Notes: generated by a model not told the origin, from the sequence alone. 64,000 nt of DNA from Ruminococcus sp. zg-924 (GCF_024433635.1 NZ_WNJZ01000003.1:82141-146140); one strand, 5' to 3'. Shown: positions 8,603 to 18,319, counted from the first letter of the stretch. Numbers and translations: made by a program.

Positions 8603-9139
8603 ATGAACCCCAAAAAGCTTCTGATAGTCATCGACTATCAAAACGATTTCGTGTGCGGCTCGCTCGGCTTTGAGCAGGCTTTGGCGCTTGAAAATAGAAT
8701 TGCCGCAAAAATTGAGGAATACCGCCAAAGCGGCGGTGACATTGCCTTTACCTTCGACACGCACGGTGAGGATTACCTAAGCACAAGCGAGGGCAAAAAT
8801 CTGCCTGTTGTTCACTGCGTTAACGGAACACACGGCTGGAAGCTTTACGGCAAAATTGAAGCTATGCGACGGGACTGTGACAAATGCTTTTACAAGCCGA
8901 GCTTCGGTTCGGCTGAGCTTTTCGATTACCTCAGAGATAGCAGCTATGATAGCGTTGAGCTTGTCGGCGTTGTTACGAGCATTTGCGTTATTTCAAACGC
9001 TGTTTTGGCAAAAACAGCTCTTAGCGAGGCTGAAATTATAGTGGATTCACTTTGCACAGCTGATATTGATGAAAAGCTTTATACATCAGCCTTAGAGGTT
9101 ATGAAGAAATTGCAAATTAAGGTTATAGGAGGAGTTTGA
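8603..9139 (+). CDS. nicotinamidase-like cysteine hydrolase (isochorismatase family)
   Basis: 178 residues. The family catalytic triad is visible: Asp11 (VIDYQNDF), Lys98 (YKPSFGS) and Cys128 (VTSICV). Asp52 and His54 (FDTH) plus His71 match the metal site of PncA-type nicotinamidases. Predicted to hydrolyse nicotinamide to nicotinate. This fits well, because its TGA abuts the ATG of nicotinate phosphoribosyltransferase. Start chosen at MNPKKLL, which has an AAAGGAG ribosome site; an earlier in-frame ATG lacks one. Substrate is inferred from context; other small amides are possible. Confidence 0.85.
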   Translation: MNPKKLLIVIDYQNDFVCGSLGFEQALALENRIAAKIEEYRQSGGDIAFTFDTHGEDYLSTSEGKNLPVVHCVNGTHGWKLYGKIEAMRRDCDKCFYKPSFGSAELFDYLRDSSYDSVELVGVVTSICVISNAVLAKTALSEAEIIVDSLCTADIDEKLYTSALEVMKKLQIKVIGGV

Positions 9140-10582
9140 ATGAACGGACAGAATATGTCGATGCTTGCGGATTTTTACGAATTTACAATGAGCAACGGCT
9201 ACTTAAAAAACGGCTTTTACAAGCGCAACACATATTTTGACGTTTTCTTTCGCTCAGTACCGGACGGCGGAGGCTTTGCCATTGCCGCAGGACTTGAGCA
9301 GGTGATTGACTATATCAAAAACCTGCACTTTGAAGCGGAAGAAATTGAATATTTCAGAAGCAAAAATATGTTTGACGAGGACTTTATGCGCTATCTTGCA
9401 GAGTTCAAATTCACAGGCGACATTTACGCCGTACCGGAGGGAACTCCTGTGTTTCCAAACGAACCGATAATGACAGTAAAAGCTCCTGCGATTGAAGCCC
9501 AGCTTATAGAAACCTTTGTTTTGCTCACGCTGAATCATCAGTCGCTGATAGCTACAAAGGCGAACAGAATTGTTCGTGCGGCACAGGGCAGGGCGGTGCT
9601 TGAATTCGGCTCTCGCCGAGCTCAGGGTGCAAGCGGAGCAATAGACGGCGCAAGAGCTGCCTATATAGGCGGTGCAGCAGGAACAGCTTGCACGTTGAGC
9701 GATATGCTCTACGGTGTTCCCGCAAGCGGAACAATGGCTCATTCGTGGGTTCAAATGTTCGACACCGAATACGAGGCTTTTGAAGCCTACTGCAAGCTGT
9801 ACCCAAACAGTTCAACTTTGCTTGTAGATACCTATAACACTCTGAAAAGCGGAGTTCCGAATGCAATAAAGGCATTTAAAAATATCCTTGTGCCTATGGG
9901 CATAAAAAGCTTTGCAATTCGCCTTGATTCGGGCGATATTTCTTATCTTTCTAAAAAGGCAAGAAAAATGCTCGACGAAGCAGGTCTTGAGTACTGTAAA
10001 ATAGTAGCCTCAAACTCGCTTGACGAGCATCTGATAAGCGACCTTGTTATGCAGGGCGCAAAAATTGATTTGTTCGGTGTAGGCGAGAGAATGATAACCT
10101 CGAAAAGCTCGCCTGTTTTCGGCGGGGTTTATAAGCTTGTAGCTGTCGAGAATGACAGCGGCGAAATTGTTCCGAAAATCAAGATAAGCGAAAACGTAGG
10201 CAAGATAACCAATCCGCACTTTAAAAAGCTATACCGACTTTACGACAGGGAAAGCGGAAAGGCAATTGCAGACCAGCTTTGCGTTTATGACGAAACAATA
10301 GACGATAGACGGCCTATTATAATCTTTGACCAGAACGCAACATGGAAAACAAAAACGCTTACAAGCTATACGGCAAAGGAGCTTTTACAGCCGATATTCA
10401 AAAACGGCGAATTGGTTTATAACATTCCGCCGCTTTCAGATATTAAGGCGTACTGTGAAAATCAGGTAAGCCTTTTGTGGGACGAGGTAAAACGCTTTGA
10501 AAATCCGCACAGCTATTATGTCGATTTGTCGGAAAAGCTGTGGGGAATAAAGCGTGAGTTACTTGAGAAGGCAAAGCTGTAA
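9140..10582 (+). CDS. pncB: nicotinate phosphoribosyltransferase
   Basis: 480 residues, full length for the Gram-positive NAPRTase type. It converts nicotinate and PRPP to nicotinate mononucleotide (Preiss-Handler NAD salvage). The N-terminus MLADFYEFTMSNGYL, the central FGSRRAQG with GAARA-like run, and RLDSGDISYLSKKAR (phosphoribosyl-binding barrel) are typical. It starts directly after the preceding stop with an AGGAGG site, so the two genes form a nicotinamide-to-NaMN pair. De novo nadA is encoded separately at 43582-44493. Confidence 0.93.
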   Translation: MNGQNMSMLADFYEFTMSNGYLKNGFYKRNTYFDVFFRSVPDGGGFAIAAGLEQVIDYIKNLHFEAEEIEYFRSKNMFDEDFMRYLAEFKFTGDIYAVPEGTPVFPNEPIMTVKAPAIEAQLIETFVLLTLNHQSLIATKANRIVRAAQGRAVLEFGSRRAQGASGAIDGARAAYIGGAAGTACTLSDMLYGVPASGTMAHSWVQMFDTEYEAFEAYCKLYPNSSTLLVDTYNTLKSGVPNAIKAFKNILVPMGIKSFAIRLDSGDISYLSKKARKMLDEAGLEYCKIVASNSLDEHLISDLVMQGAKIDLFGVGERMITSKSSPVFGGVYKLVAVENDSGEIVPKIKISENVGKITNPHFKKLYRLYDRESGKAIADQLCVYDETIDDRRPIIIFDQNATWKTKTLTSYTAKELLQPIFKNGELVYNIPPLSDIKAYCENQVSLLWDEVKRFENPHSYYVDLSEKLWGIKRELLEKAKL

Positions 10583-10739
10583 TAATTATGCTCATTAGCA
10601 TTGTGTTTCCGTAATTTTTTTAAAATGTCATAGGAGAAATTAACGAAAATTAAAAATGTTTGCAAAGCGTCGGTCATAAAAATTACTAAGACTATACCGG
10701 CATTTTGTTTGTTTTATTCACTCGTTAACTGTTTGTTCA

Positions 10740-10767
10740 TTGACAGGGTGTCAAAAAATGCTATAAT
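10740..10767 (+). promoter_or_regulatory. predicted sigma-A promoter of htpG
   Basis: Consensus TTGACA (10740-10745), 16-nt spacer, TATAAT (10762-10767). No CIRCE element (TTAGCACTC-N9-GAGTGCTAA) is visible, so HrcA control is not indicated. Confidence 0.8.
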
Positions 10768-10809
10768 ATACTAAACTTTATATTGCAAAAATGAAAGGAC
10801 CTGATTGTT

Positions 10810-12705
10810 ATGGAGAAAAAGACCTTTAAGGCAGAATCACAAAGGCTTTTGGACCTTATGATCAACTCAATTTACACGCATAAGGAGATTTTTTTAAGAG
10901 AAATTATCTCAAACGCAAGCGACGCTATTGACAAGATGCACTTTGTATCTCTTACAGATGAAAAGGCGAGAGAGGCTATGGCTGATACCCCGTCTATCAA
11001 TATTTACTCCGACAAGGACGCACGTACAATCACCGTTACAGATGATGGTATCGGTATGAGTGAGCAGGAGCTTGAGGACAACCTCGGCACAATAGCAAAA
11101 AGCGGTTCGCTCCAATTCAAGAAGGAGCTTGACGAGAACGAAAAATCAGACATAATCGGCCAGTTCGGCGTTGGCTTCTACTCGGCATTTATGGTGGCAG
11201 ACGACGTAACCGTTATAACAAGACGCTATGACAGCGACCAGGGCTACAAATGGAACTCAAACGGAGTTGACGGCTACACAATTGAGCCTTGCCAAAAGGA
11301 CAAGGTCGGCACGCAGATAACTATGCACCTAAAAGAGGATGACGAGGACGAAAAGTACAGCGAATACCTTGACGAGTACAGAATAAAGTACCTTATTAAG
11401 AAGTACAGCGACTATATTCGCCACCCGATTATAATGGACGTTACAACACCTGTGAACACAGCCGCAGAGGGTGAAGACCCGAAATGGGAGAGCGTTACAA
11501 ACCGTGAAACAGTAAACAGTATGGTTCCTATCTGGCAGAGGTCAAAATCCGAGGTATCGGACGAGGAATGTGCCGCATACTACAAGGAGAACTTCGGCAG
11601 CTACAATGACCCGCTTGCTACAATCAGAGTAAGCGCCGAGGGAGTTGTGTCCTATAAGGCTATGCTCTTTATTCCAAGCGATGTTCCGTTCAACTACTAC
11701 ACAAGAGAATATAAAAGAGGCTTGCAGCTTTATTCAAACGGCGTTTTGATTATGGATAAATGCGAACAGCTTTTGCCGGAATACTACGGATTTGTAAAGG
11801 GTGTTGTTGATTCGCCCGATTTGTCGCTGAATATTTCCCGTGAAATTTTACAGCATGACCGTCAGCTTTCAATAATTGCAAAGAATATTGAAAAGAAGAT
11901 TAAAAACGAGCTTAAGAAAATTCTGGACAATGACATAGAAAAGTATGAAGGCTTCTGGAAAAACTTTGGCAGACACGTTAAGTACGGCGTTGTAAGCGAT
12001 TACGGCGTACACAAGGACGATATTTCTGATTTGCTCGTATATTACAGCTCAAATGAGGAGGACAAGCTGACAACGCTTGACAGCTATGTGTCAAGAATGC
12101 CCGAAAGCCAGAAGTACATATACTATGCATGCGGTGACAGCATTGCAAAAATTACCGCTATGCCGCAAATGGAGCTTTGCCGTGACAAGGGCTATGAGAT
12201 TCTCTATTTCACACAGGACGTTGACGAGTTTGTAGCTCAGGCTCTTGTGTCGTACAAAGATAAGCAGTTCAAGTCAATCACAGCTGAGAACGCCGACCTG
12301 CAGAGCGACGAGGAAAAGCAAAAAACCGAAAAGAAGCAGGAGGACAACAAGGAGCTTCTCGACTTTATCAAGGGGAGCCTTAACGGAAAGATTGTGAAGG
12401 CTGTTATTTCAAACAAGCTTAAGAGTCACCCGGTATGCCTTTCAACGGAAGGTCCGGTTACTTTTGAGGTTGAAAAGTATTATGCTCAGCTTCCGGGCAA
12501 CGAGGAAAAGCCGAAATCCTCAAAGGTGCTTGAGTTGAATCCGGAAAATTCTGCGTTTACATCTCTTAAGTCAGCCTTTGAAGCCGATGATAAGGACAAA
12601 GCGGCAAAATACGCCGAAATTCTGTTCAATCAGGCTTTGCTTATAGCCGGACTTCCGCTTGAGGACGCAACACACTACTGCGACCTTGTCTGCTCGCTTA
12701 TGTAA
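10810..12705 (+). CDS. htpG: HtpG, Hsp90-family chaperone
   Basis: 631 residues, normal for bacterial Hsp90. The N-terminal GHKL ATPase domain shows the N box (LREIISNASDAIDK), DDGIGMS and GQFGVGFYSAFMV. The middle client-binding domain and C-terminal dimerisation domain follow. ATP-dependent cytosolic chaperone for late folding of client proteins. Good AAAGGA ribosome site. Monocistronic, with its own promoter and a terminator at 12826. Confidence 0.96.
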   Translation: MEKKTFKAESQRLLDLMINSIYTHKEIFLREIISNASDAIDKMHFVSLTDEKAREAMADTPSINIYSDKDARTITVTDDGIGMSEQELEDNLGTIAKSGSLQFKKELDENEKSDIIGQFGVGFYSAFMVADDVTVITRRYDSDQGYKWNSNGVDGYTIEPCQKDKVGTQITMHLKEDDEDEKYSEYLDEYRIKYLIKKYSDYIRHPIIMDVTTPVNTAAEGEDPKWESVTNRETVNSMVPIWQRSKSEVSDEECAAYYKENFGSYNDPLATIRVSAEGVVSYKAMLFIPSDVPFNYYTREYKRGLQLYSNGVLIMDKCEQLLPEYYGFVKGVVDSPDLSLNISREILQHDRQLSIIAKNIEKKIKNELKKILDNDIEKYEGFWKNFGRHVKYGVVSDYGVHKDDISDLLVYYSSNEEDKLTTLDSYVSRMPESQKYIYYACGDSIAKITAMPQMELCRDKGYEILYFTQDVDEFVAQALVSYKDKQFKSITAENADLQSDEEKQKTEKKQEDNKELLDFIKGSLNGKIVKAVISNKLKSHPVCLSTEGPVTFEVEKYYAQLPGNEEKPKSSKVLELNPENSAFTSLKSAFEADDKDKAAKYAEILFNQALLIAGLPLEDATHYCDLVCSLM

Positions 12706-12825
12706 GCTTTGCAGGCGCAATGAAGAATTATTAAAAATCGTTCACAGTATAGGTCTTGGCTGTTGCGGCTTGCTTTGCTGAATTTAACCGCTATATAATA
12801 AAATACATATTTCTTTAGCATAAAG
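12706..12825. other. htpG 3' flank with a degenerate intergenic repeat
   Basis: Non-coding. Bases about 12735-12790 (GGTCTTG ... GCTTGCTTTGCTGAATTTA) align at roughly two thirds identity with the repeat at 8387-8440. Confidence 0.4.
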
Positions 12826-12856
12826 TCCCGTCAAAATGACGGGATTTTATTTTTCT
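12826..12856 (+). terminator. Rho-independent terminator of htpG
   Basis: TCCCGTCA / TGACGGGA stem with an AAA loop, then TTTTATTTTTCT. Confidence 0.85.
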
Positions 12857-12903
12857 GTAAGGAAAAATATTATTAAATTGCTGTGAAAAATTTGCGGTAT
12901 ACC

Positions 12904-12932
12904 TTTACATGAAAAACAATATATAGTATTAT
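12904..12932 (+). promoter_or_regulatory. predicted sigma-A promoter of the pyrH-polC gene run
   Basis: TTTACA (12904-12909), 17-nt spacer, TATTAT (12927-12932), about 75 bases before pyrH. Confidence 0.6.
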
Positions 12933-13010
12933 AAGAGTGACTAAGTATGCTCAGGGCATAGCATTTGCGCATTATTGCCCCACTATAACCGTTATGAAAG
13001 GAAGTTTATT

Positions 13011-13715
13011 ATGGAACCAAAGTATAAACGATTGCTTTTAAAGCTCAGCGGAGAATCGCTTGCCGGCGAGAGCGAACACGGCATTGACTTTGACACCGTT
13101 TTGAAAATCTGCCGTCCTATAAAACAGCTTGTAGATATGGGCGTGCAGGTTGCAATTGTTGTTGGCGGCGGCAACTTCTGGCGAGGCAGAAGCAGCGGAA
13201 AAATGGACCGCACAAGAGCAGACCATATGGGTATGATGGCTACCGTTATCAATGCCCTCGGCGTTGCGGACGCTCTTGAACAGCTCGGCGTTGATGTAAG
13301 AGTGCAGACTGCAATAGCAATGCAGGCTTTTGCCGAGCCATATATACGCAACAAGGCTGTTCGCCACCTTGAAAAAGGCAGAGTTGTTGTGTTTGGCTGC
13401 GGAACGGGCAACCCGTTTTTCTCAACAGACACAGCAGCGGCATTGCGTGCGGCTGAAATTGACTGCGACATAATTTTCAAGGCAACAATGGTTGACGGTG
13501 TTTATGACAGCGACCCGAAGATAAATCCGAACGCCAAAAAGTTCGATACGGTTTCCTTCTATGATGTTTTAAACAAGGACTTAAAGGTTATGGACAGCAC
13601 AGCGGCTTCGCTGTGTAAGGATAACCACATTCCAATCCTTGTTTTCAGCATTGACCAGCCGCAGAATATTGTTGAAGCAGTATGCGGCGGAAATATCGGA
13701 ACACTTGTAGAGTAA
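13011..13715 (+). CDS. pyrH: UMP kinase
   Basis: 234 residues. Bacterial amino-acid-kinase-fold enzyme that phosphorylates UMP to [14 protein letters not shown] at the N-terminus, [11 protein letters not shown], the [14 protein letters not shown] segment and [17 protein letters not shown] are diagnostic. Start taken at MEPKYKR with a GAAAGGAAG ribosome site; an upstream in-frame TTG is unsupported. Usually preceded by rpsB-tsf in Firmicutes, but here htpG is upstream. Followed closely by frr. Confidence 0.96.
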   Translation: MEPKYKRLLLKLSGESLAGESEHGIDFDTVLKICRPIKQLVDMGVQVAIVVGGGNFWRGRSSGKMDRTRADHMGMMATVINALGVADALEQLGVDVRVQTAIAMQAFAEPYIRNKAVRHLEKGRVVVFGCGTGNPFFSTDTAAALRAAEIDCDIIFKATMVDGVYDSDPKINPNAKKFDTVSFYDVLNKDLKVMDSTAASLCKDNHIPILVFSIDQPQNIVEAVCGGNIGTLVE

Positions 13716-13739
13716 TAAAAAATATATAGGAGAATTGAT

Positions 13740-14294
13740 ATGAACGAAACAATTGCTAAGGCAGAAAGCCGAATGGAAAAAAGACTTTCACATCTTGCCG
13801 ACGACTATGCGGCAATAAGAGCAGGCAGAGCAAACCCGGCCGTGCTTGATAAAATAATGGTTGATTACTACGGCGCCCCAACGCCGATAAACCAGCTTGC
13901 GGCTGTGTCGGTTACAGAGGCGAGAACGCTTATGATTCAGCCTTGGGACGTATCGGTTTTAAGAGCGCTTGAAAAGGCTATTCAGACCTCAGACCTCGGC
14001 ATTAACCCGCAGAATGACGGTAAAGCGCTGAGAATAATTTTTCCGCCGCTTACCGAGGACAGAAGAAAGGAAATTGTAAAAGAGGTTTCCAAAATGGCTG
14101 AGGAAACAAAGGTTTCCGTAAGAAACGTAAGAAGAGATGCTGTTGACAAGGTAAAGGCAAAGAAAAAGGACGGCGAGCTTACCGAGGACGACCTCAAAAA
14201 GGCTGAGAAGAAAATTCAGGACCTCACAGATAAATTTGTCAAAGAGATTGACAAAATGGCGGAGAAGAAGCAAAAGGAAGTTATGGCTATCTGA
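13740..14294 (+). CDS. frr: ribosome recycling factor
   Basis: 184 residues, full length. It releases ribosomal subunits from mRNA after termination, together with EF-G. The RAGRANPAVLDKI segment and the C-terminal long helices rich in Lys/Glu are typical. It lies 24 bases after pyrH with a GGAG ribosome site, so it is cotranscribed. Confidence 0.96.
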   Translation: MNETIAKAESRMEKRLSHLADDYAAIRAGRANPAVLDKIMVDYYGAPTPINQLAAVSVTEARTLMIQPWDVSVLRALEKAIQTSDLGINPQNDGKALRIIFPPLTEDRRKEIVKEVSKMAEETKVSVRNVRRDAVDKVKAKKKDGELTEDDLKKAEKKIQDLTDKFVKEIDKMAEKKQKEVMAI

Positions 14295-14300
14295 TGCTGC

Positions 14301-14389
14301 AATATGGCACGCTTCCCTTGTTAAAGCACAACGGTCTTGACCGCTTTGGCTGCTGTGCCGAAGCTTTGGCAGGGGAAGCTGCACAATAT
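14301..14389. repeat. branched stem-loop between frr and uppS
   Basis: GCTTCCCTTG (14311-14320) pairs with CAGGGGAAGC (14370-14379; one G-U). Inside it, GCACA (14326-14330) pairs with TGTGC (14354-14358) and a CGGT / ACCG hairpin sits at 14332-14343. Flanking ATAT segments (14302-14305, 14386-14389) could extend the stem. No T-tract follows, so it is not a typical terminator. Function unknown; an RNA-processing or attenuating structure within the operon is possible. Confidence 0.45.
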
Positions 14390-14425
14390 CCACACTAAAA
14401 TTTATCAGGTTACGGCGGTGTAATT

Positions 14426-15184
14426 ATGGCTCTCGGTTTATTTAAAAATAAAAACAGCTCAGCGCAGTTAAGCCTTCAAGACGTAATCCTGCCTGAGCAT
14501 ATCGGCATTATTATGGACGGCAACGGTCGCTGGGCGAAAATGCGTGGACTGCCAAGAAGCGCAGGCCATAGGGCGGGAGCGAAGAACTTTCGCACTATAA
14601 CAAAGCATTGTGCCAATATCGGCATAAAATATCTCACTGTTTATGCTTTTTCAACCGAAAACTGGAAACGCCCTGAAAATGAGATCAACGCCCTGATGGA
14701 CTTGTTTAAATCCTACCTTGAAGAGGCTATAAGAGATTTTAAGGATGAGGATATTGTGGTTCGCTTTATAGGCGACAAAACCGCCTTTTCGCCGGAGCTT
14801 CAGGCGCTTATCAAGGAGAACGAGGAGTGCTCCAAGGACAGAACGGGAATGGTGCTTAATATTGCAATGAACTATGGCGGCAGAGATGAAATTGTAAGGG
14901 CGGCAAGGAACATTGCAAAAATGGCGGCAAGCGGTGAAATATTGCCGGATGACGTAAACGAGCAGCTCATTTCCTCAAATTTATACACGGCTAATCAGCC
15001 CGACCCCGATTTAATAATAAGACCAAGCGGCGAATACCGCATTTCAAATTTCCTTTTGTGGCAGTCCGCATATGCGGAATATGTAATACTTGACGATGTT
15101 TTGTGGCCTGACTTTACAAAAAAGATGCTTGAAGAATGCATCTTAGAGTATGCTCGCCGGAACAGACGTTTTGGCAGCGTATAA
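14426..15184 (+). CDS. uppS: undecaprenyl diphosphate synthase (cis-prenyltransferase)
   Basis: 252 residues. It makes the C55 lipid carrier for peptidoglycan from IPP and farnesyl diphosphate. The catalytic Asp31 lies in GIIMDGNGRWAKMRG; the C-terminal RPSGEYRISNFLLWQ and the ELxF-like AEYVILDDVLWPDF segments complete the signature. Followed 20 bases later by cdsA. Confidence 0.95.
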   Translation: MALGLFKNKNSSAQLSLQDVILPEHIGIIMDGNGRWAKMRGLPRSAGHRAGAKNFRTITKHCANIGIKYLTVYAFSTENWKRPENEINALMDLFKSYLEEAIRDFKDEDIVVRFIGDKTAFSPELQALIKENEECSKDRTGMVLNIAMNYGGRDEIVRAARNIAKMAASGEILPDDVNEQLISSNLYTANQPDPDLIIRPSGEYRISNFLLWQSAYAEYVILDDVLWPDFTKKMLEECILEYARRNRRFGSV

Positions 15185-15204
15185 TTTTTTAAGGCGGGTT
15201 TAAT

Positions 15205-16029
15205 ATGAAAACAAGAATTATTTCCGGCGTTACAGGCTCTGCAATAGTTGCGGCTATGCTGATTGCGGCTCAGTATGCGCCGATAATGTATAATATTTTA
15301 GTTGCTCTTGTTGCACTTGTTTGTGTGACAGAGATTTTTTCGGCAAGAGGTCTTACGCAAAAACCGCAGATAATTATTCCGTCTGCTGTTTTTGCGGCTT
15401 TAATGCCGATACTTTTTACATTAGGCTATTGGCATATTTTGGCAATTGCATATGTTTTTGCTATGTTTATAATGCTTCTTGCTTTTTCCGACAGCATTAA
15501 ATTTGACGAAATTGCCTTTGCTTTTACCACTACAACGGTTATAACCGTAGGTATGGGTACAATAGTATTTATGTGTGACAAAAACACAGAGAACTCTCTT
15601 TTCTATATTATGATGTCGCTCGCCATTCCTTGGGTTGCAGACGCAGGTGCATATTTTGCAGGCAGTCTTTTGGGCAAGCACAAGCTCTGCCCGAAAATCA
15701 GCCCCAAAAAGACGGTTGAGGGTGCTGTCGGCGGACTTTTGGCAGGAGTTTTGGGCGCTGTTATATTTGCTGTTGTTTTCCAGTGTATAGGCTTCAAAAA
15801 CGGCGAGCAGGTGCAGTATCTTTCTCTTGTGATTATGGCGCTTTTAGGCGGCGTTGTGTCGATAATCGGCGATTTGTCTTTTTCCGCTATCAAGCGAAGC
15901 TGTCACGTAAAGGATTACGGCAGTGTTATCCCCGGTCACGGAGGCATACTTGACAGATGCGACAGCGTTATTTTTACTGCGCCGTTTCTTATGCTGTTTA
16001 TCGAATATTTCCCGATACTCGTAAAATAA
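15205..16029 (+). CDS. cdsA: phosphatidate cytidylyltransferase
   Basis: 274 residues, several membrane helices. It makes CDP-diacylglycerol, the precursor of anionic phospholipids. The family signature is near the C-terminus: SAIKRSCHVKDYGSVIPGHG followed by GILDRCDSV. Between uppS and dxr, the classical gene order. Confidence 0.95.
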   Translation: MKTRIISGVTGSAIVAAMLIAAQYAPIMYNILVALVALVCVTEIFSARGLTQKPQIIIPSAVFAALMPILFTLGYWHILAIAYVFAMFIMLLAFSDSIKFDEIAFAFTTTTVITVGMGTIVFMCDKNTENSLFYIMMSLAIPWVADAGAYFAGSLLGKHKLCPKISPKKTVEGAVGGLLAGVLGAVIFAVVFQCIGFKNGEQVQYLSLVIMALLGGVVSIIGDLSFSAIKRSCHVKDYGSVIPGHGGILDRCDSVIFTAPFLMLFIEYFPILVK

Positions 16030-16080
16030 AATTTGCCGATTATTTCACCTGATTTTACATATATGTGAAAGGATAACAAA

Positions 16081-17226
16081 ATGACTGACGCTCTTTCAAT
16101 TTTAGGCTCAACAGGCTCAATCGGCACACAGGCTTTGCAGGTGTGTGAAAAGCTGAATATAAGAGTAACTGCGCTTGCCGCAGGCGGCAATATAAAGCTG
16201 CTTGAACAGCAGGCAAGAAAATTCAGGCCGTCATTGGTTGCTGTATTTGACGAGAAAAAAGCACCAATGCTTAAAGCAGCTCTTAAGGATACTGACATTG
16301 AGGTTGTAAGCGGAATGGACGGACTCTGCCTTGCCGCACAGCACAAAGAATGTGATACCGTCTTGAATTCGGTTGTAGGAATGGTAGGACTTCTGCCGAC
16401 CCTTACAGCCGCAAAGGCGCACAAAAATATTGCCCTTGCAAACAAGGAAACCCTTGTTTCCGGCGGCAGTCTTGTTATGAAGGCTGTTGAGGAAAACGGC
16501 GTAAAGCTTTATCCTGTTGACAGTGAACATTCCGCAATTTTTCAGTGCTTGCAGGGAGTACCTGACGATAAGGCGCTCAGCAGGCTTATTCTTACTGCGT
16601 CCGGCGGACCGTTTTTCGGCAGAACCAAAAAGGAGCTTGAGGGTGTAACAGTTGAACAGGCGCTTAAGCACCCAAATTGGAGTATGGGTCAAAAAATTAC
16701 CATAGACTCCGCTACAATGATGAACAAGGGTCTTGAGATTATCGAGGCTTCGTGGCTGTTTAATATGCCGCAGGATAAAATTGACGTTGTTGTTCACCGT
16801 GAGAGCATTATTCACTCACTTATAGAGCTTAACGATAATTCTGTTATCGCACAGCTCGGTATGCCTGATATGAAAATACCAATCCAGTACGCTCTGACAT
16901 ACCCCGAAAGATTGCCTTGTCCCGTTCAGCGTCTTAGCCTTGCCGATGTTGGAAAGCTTACGTTCTTTGAGCCGGACATTGAAGCCTTTGAGTGTATGCA
17001 GATTTGTCGTGACGCACTTGACAGGGGCGGCCTTTGCCCTGCGGCGGCTAACGGTGCAAACGAAGAGGCTGTCGGATTGTTTTTGAATGGAAAAATACCG
17101 TTCCTGAGAATTCCGGAGCTTGTGCTTAAGGCTATGCTCAGGCAGGATAACATACAGCCGCAGAGCGTTGAAGACGTATTAAACGCAGACAAAGCGGCAA
17201 GAGAGCTTGTAAGAGCAAGCTTTTAA
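16081..17226 (+). CDS. dxr: 1-deoxy-D-xylulose 5-phosphate reductoisomerase
   Basis: 381 residues. NADPH-dependent second step of the MEP isoprenoid pathway. The Rossmann motif GSTGSIGTQ is at residues 9-17; NKETLVSGG, PVDSEHSAIFQCLQG and GQKITIDSATMMNKGLE (metal and substrate binding) are all present. Works upstream of ispG in this same gene run. AAAGGA ribosome site. Confidence 0.96.
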   Translation: MTDALSILGSTGSIGTQALQVCEKLNIRVTALAAGGNIKLLEQQARKFRPSLVAVFDEKKAPMLKAALKDTDIEVVSGMDGLCLAAQHKECDTVLNSVVGMVGLLPTLTAAKAHKNIALANKETLVSGGSLVMKAVEENGVKLYPVDSEHSAIFQCLQGVPDDKALSRLILTASGGPFFGRTKKELEGVTVEQALKHPNWSMGQKITIDSATMMNKGLEIIEASWLFNMPQDKIDVVVHRESIIHSLIELNDNSVIAQLGMPDMKIPIQYALTYPERLPCPVQRLSLADVGKLTFFEPDIEAFECMQICRDALDRGGLCPAAANGANEEAVGLFLNGKIPFLRIPELVLKAMLRQDNIQPQSVEDVLNADKAARELVRASF

Positions 17227-17266
17227 GCATTAGAGTATGAAAGGATGATTTACCATAGACGTTGCA

Positions 17267-18319
17267 TTGCTGATTATTATAGGGGTACTGCTGTTTGAAC
17301 TTATCGTGCTTATTCATGAGGGAGGACACTTTGTTTCGGCAAAGCTTTCGGGCGTTAAGGTCAATGAATTTGCCCTCGGTATGGGGCCAAAGCTTTTCAG
17401 CTTTACAAAGGGTGAAACAAAATATTCGCTTCGGCTTTTGCCGATAGGCGGCTTTTGCTCAATGGAGGGTGAAGACGAGGACAGCGACGACCCACGAGCC
17501 TTTGGCAACAAGGCGGTGTGGAAACGTATTATTATTGTTGCGGCAGGCGCTGTTATGAATATTGTTCTTGGTTTAGTTATGACTTTGATTCTTGTTCTCC
17601 AGCAGCCGTTTTACGCTTCAACAACAATTGCCGCATTTGACGATAATTCCGTAACCTCAAACAGTATTCAGATAGGCGACAGGCTTGAGGAAATTGACGG
17701 CTATGCAATTTGGAACGCACGGGATATAACCTTTGCACTCGGAACCTGCCAAAGTTTCAGCCCTGATATTAAGGTGAACAGAAACGGTCAGAGCATTGAC
17801 CTTGGCAATGTACCGCTTGCCACCTATGACAACAACGGCACAAAGCAGATTGTACGTGACTTCTACGTTGAGCGTGTTGACAAAAACTTTTTCTCTGTTT
17901 GCGGTGAAACAATAGGACAGACGGTTTCAACGGTAAGAATGGTCTGGGCGAGCCTTATTGGCTTGGTAACGGGCAAGTTTGGCTTTAACGATATGTCCGG
18001 TCCTGTAGGCGTTGCCTCGGCGGTTACAACGGTAGCCTCAGCAGGCCTTGAAAGCAGCTTTCTTGATGCTTTCAACAACATTCTGAACGTAATGATGATT
18101 ATAACGATTAACCTCGGCATATTTAACCTTTTGCCAATTCCTGCTCTTGACGGCGGCAGACTTTTCTTTTTGCTCATTGAGCTTATCCGACGTAAGCCGA
18201 TACCGCAAAAGTACGAGGGCGCCATACACGCAGCAGGCTTTGCGCTATTAATGGTGTTTATGCTTGCAGTTACGTTTAACGATATAATGCGAATCGTAAC
18301 AGGTTCGGGTTTTGGCTGA
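17267..18319 (+). CDS. rseP: RseP-type site-2 intramembrane metalloprotease
   Basis: About 350 residues, M50 family, membrane-embedded zinc protease cleaving membrane-bound signalling proteins. HEGGH motif lies in the first helix (HExxH, Gly in place of the usual Leu-Gly). A short PDZ-like domain follows, and LLPIPALDGGR near the C-terminus gives the third zinc ligand. No ATG start exists: TTG at 17267 is the first canonical codon, 21 bases after the AAAGGA site. An ATA at 17255 sits 9 bases after that site and gives a more usual N-terminus. The start is therefore uncertain. Confidence 0.92.
   Translation: MLIIIGVLLFELIVLIHEGGHFVSAKLSGVKVNEFALGMGPKLFSFTKGETKYSLRLLPIGGFCSMEGEDEDSDDPRAFGNKAVWKRIIIVAAGAVMNIVLGLVMTLILVLQQPFYASTTIAAFDDNSVTSNSIQIGDRLEEIDGYAIWNARDITFALGTCQSFSPDIKVNRNGQSIDLGNVPLATYDNNGTKQIVRDFYVERVDKNFFSVCGETIGQTVSTVRMVWASLIGLVTGKFGFNDMSGPVGVASAVTTVASAGLESSFLDAFNNILNVMMIITINLGIFNLLPIPALDGGRLFFLLIELIRRKPIPQKYEGAIHAAGFALLMVFMLAVTFNDIMRIVTGSGFG

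Noticed and set aside
10583..10739. CIRCE heat-shock element before htpG
   Set aside because: No TTAGCACTC-N9-GAGTGCTAA inverted repeat; the region has only a good sigma-A promoter at its end.
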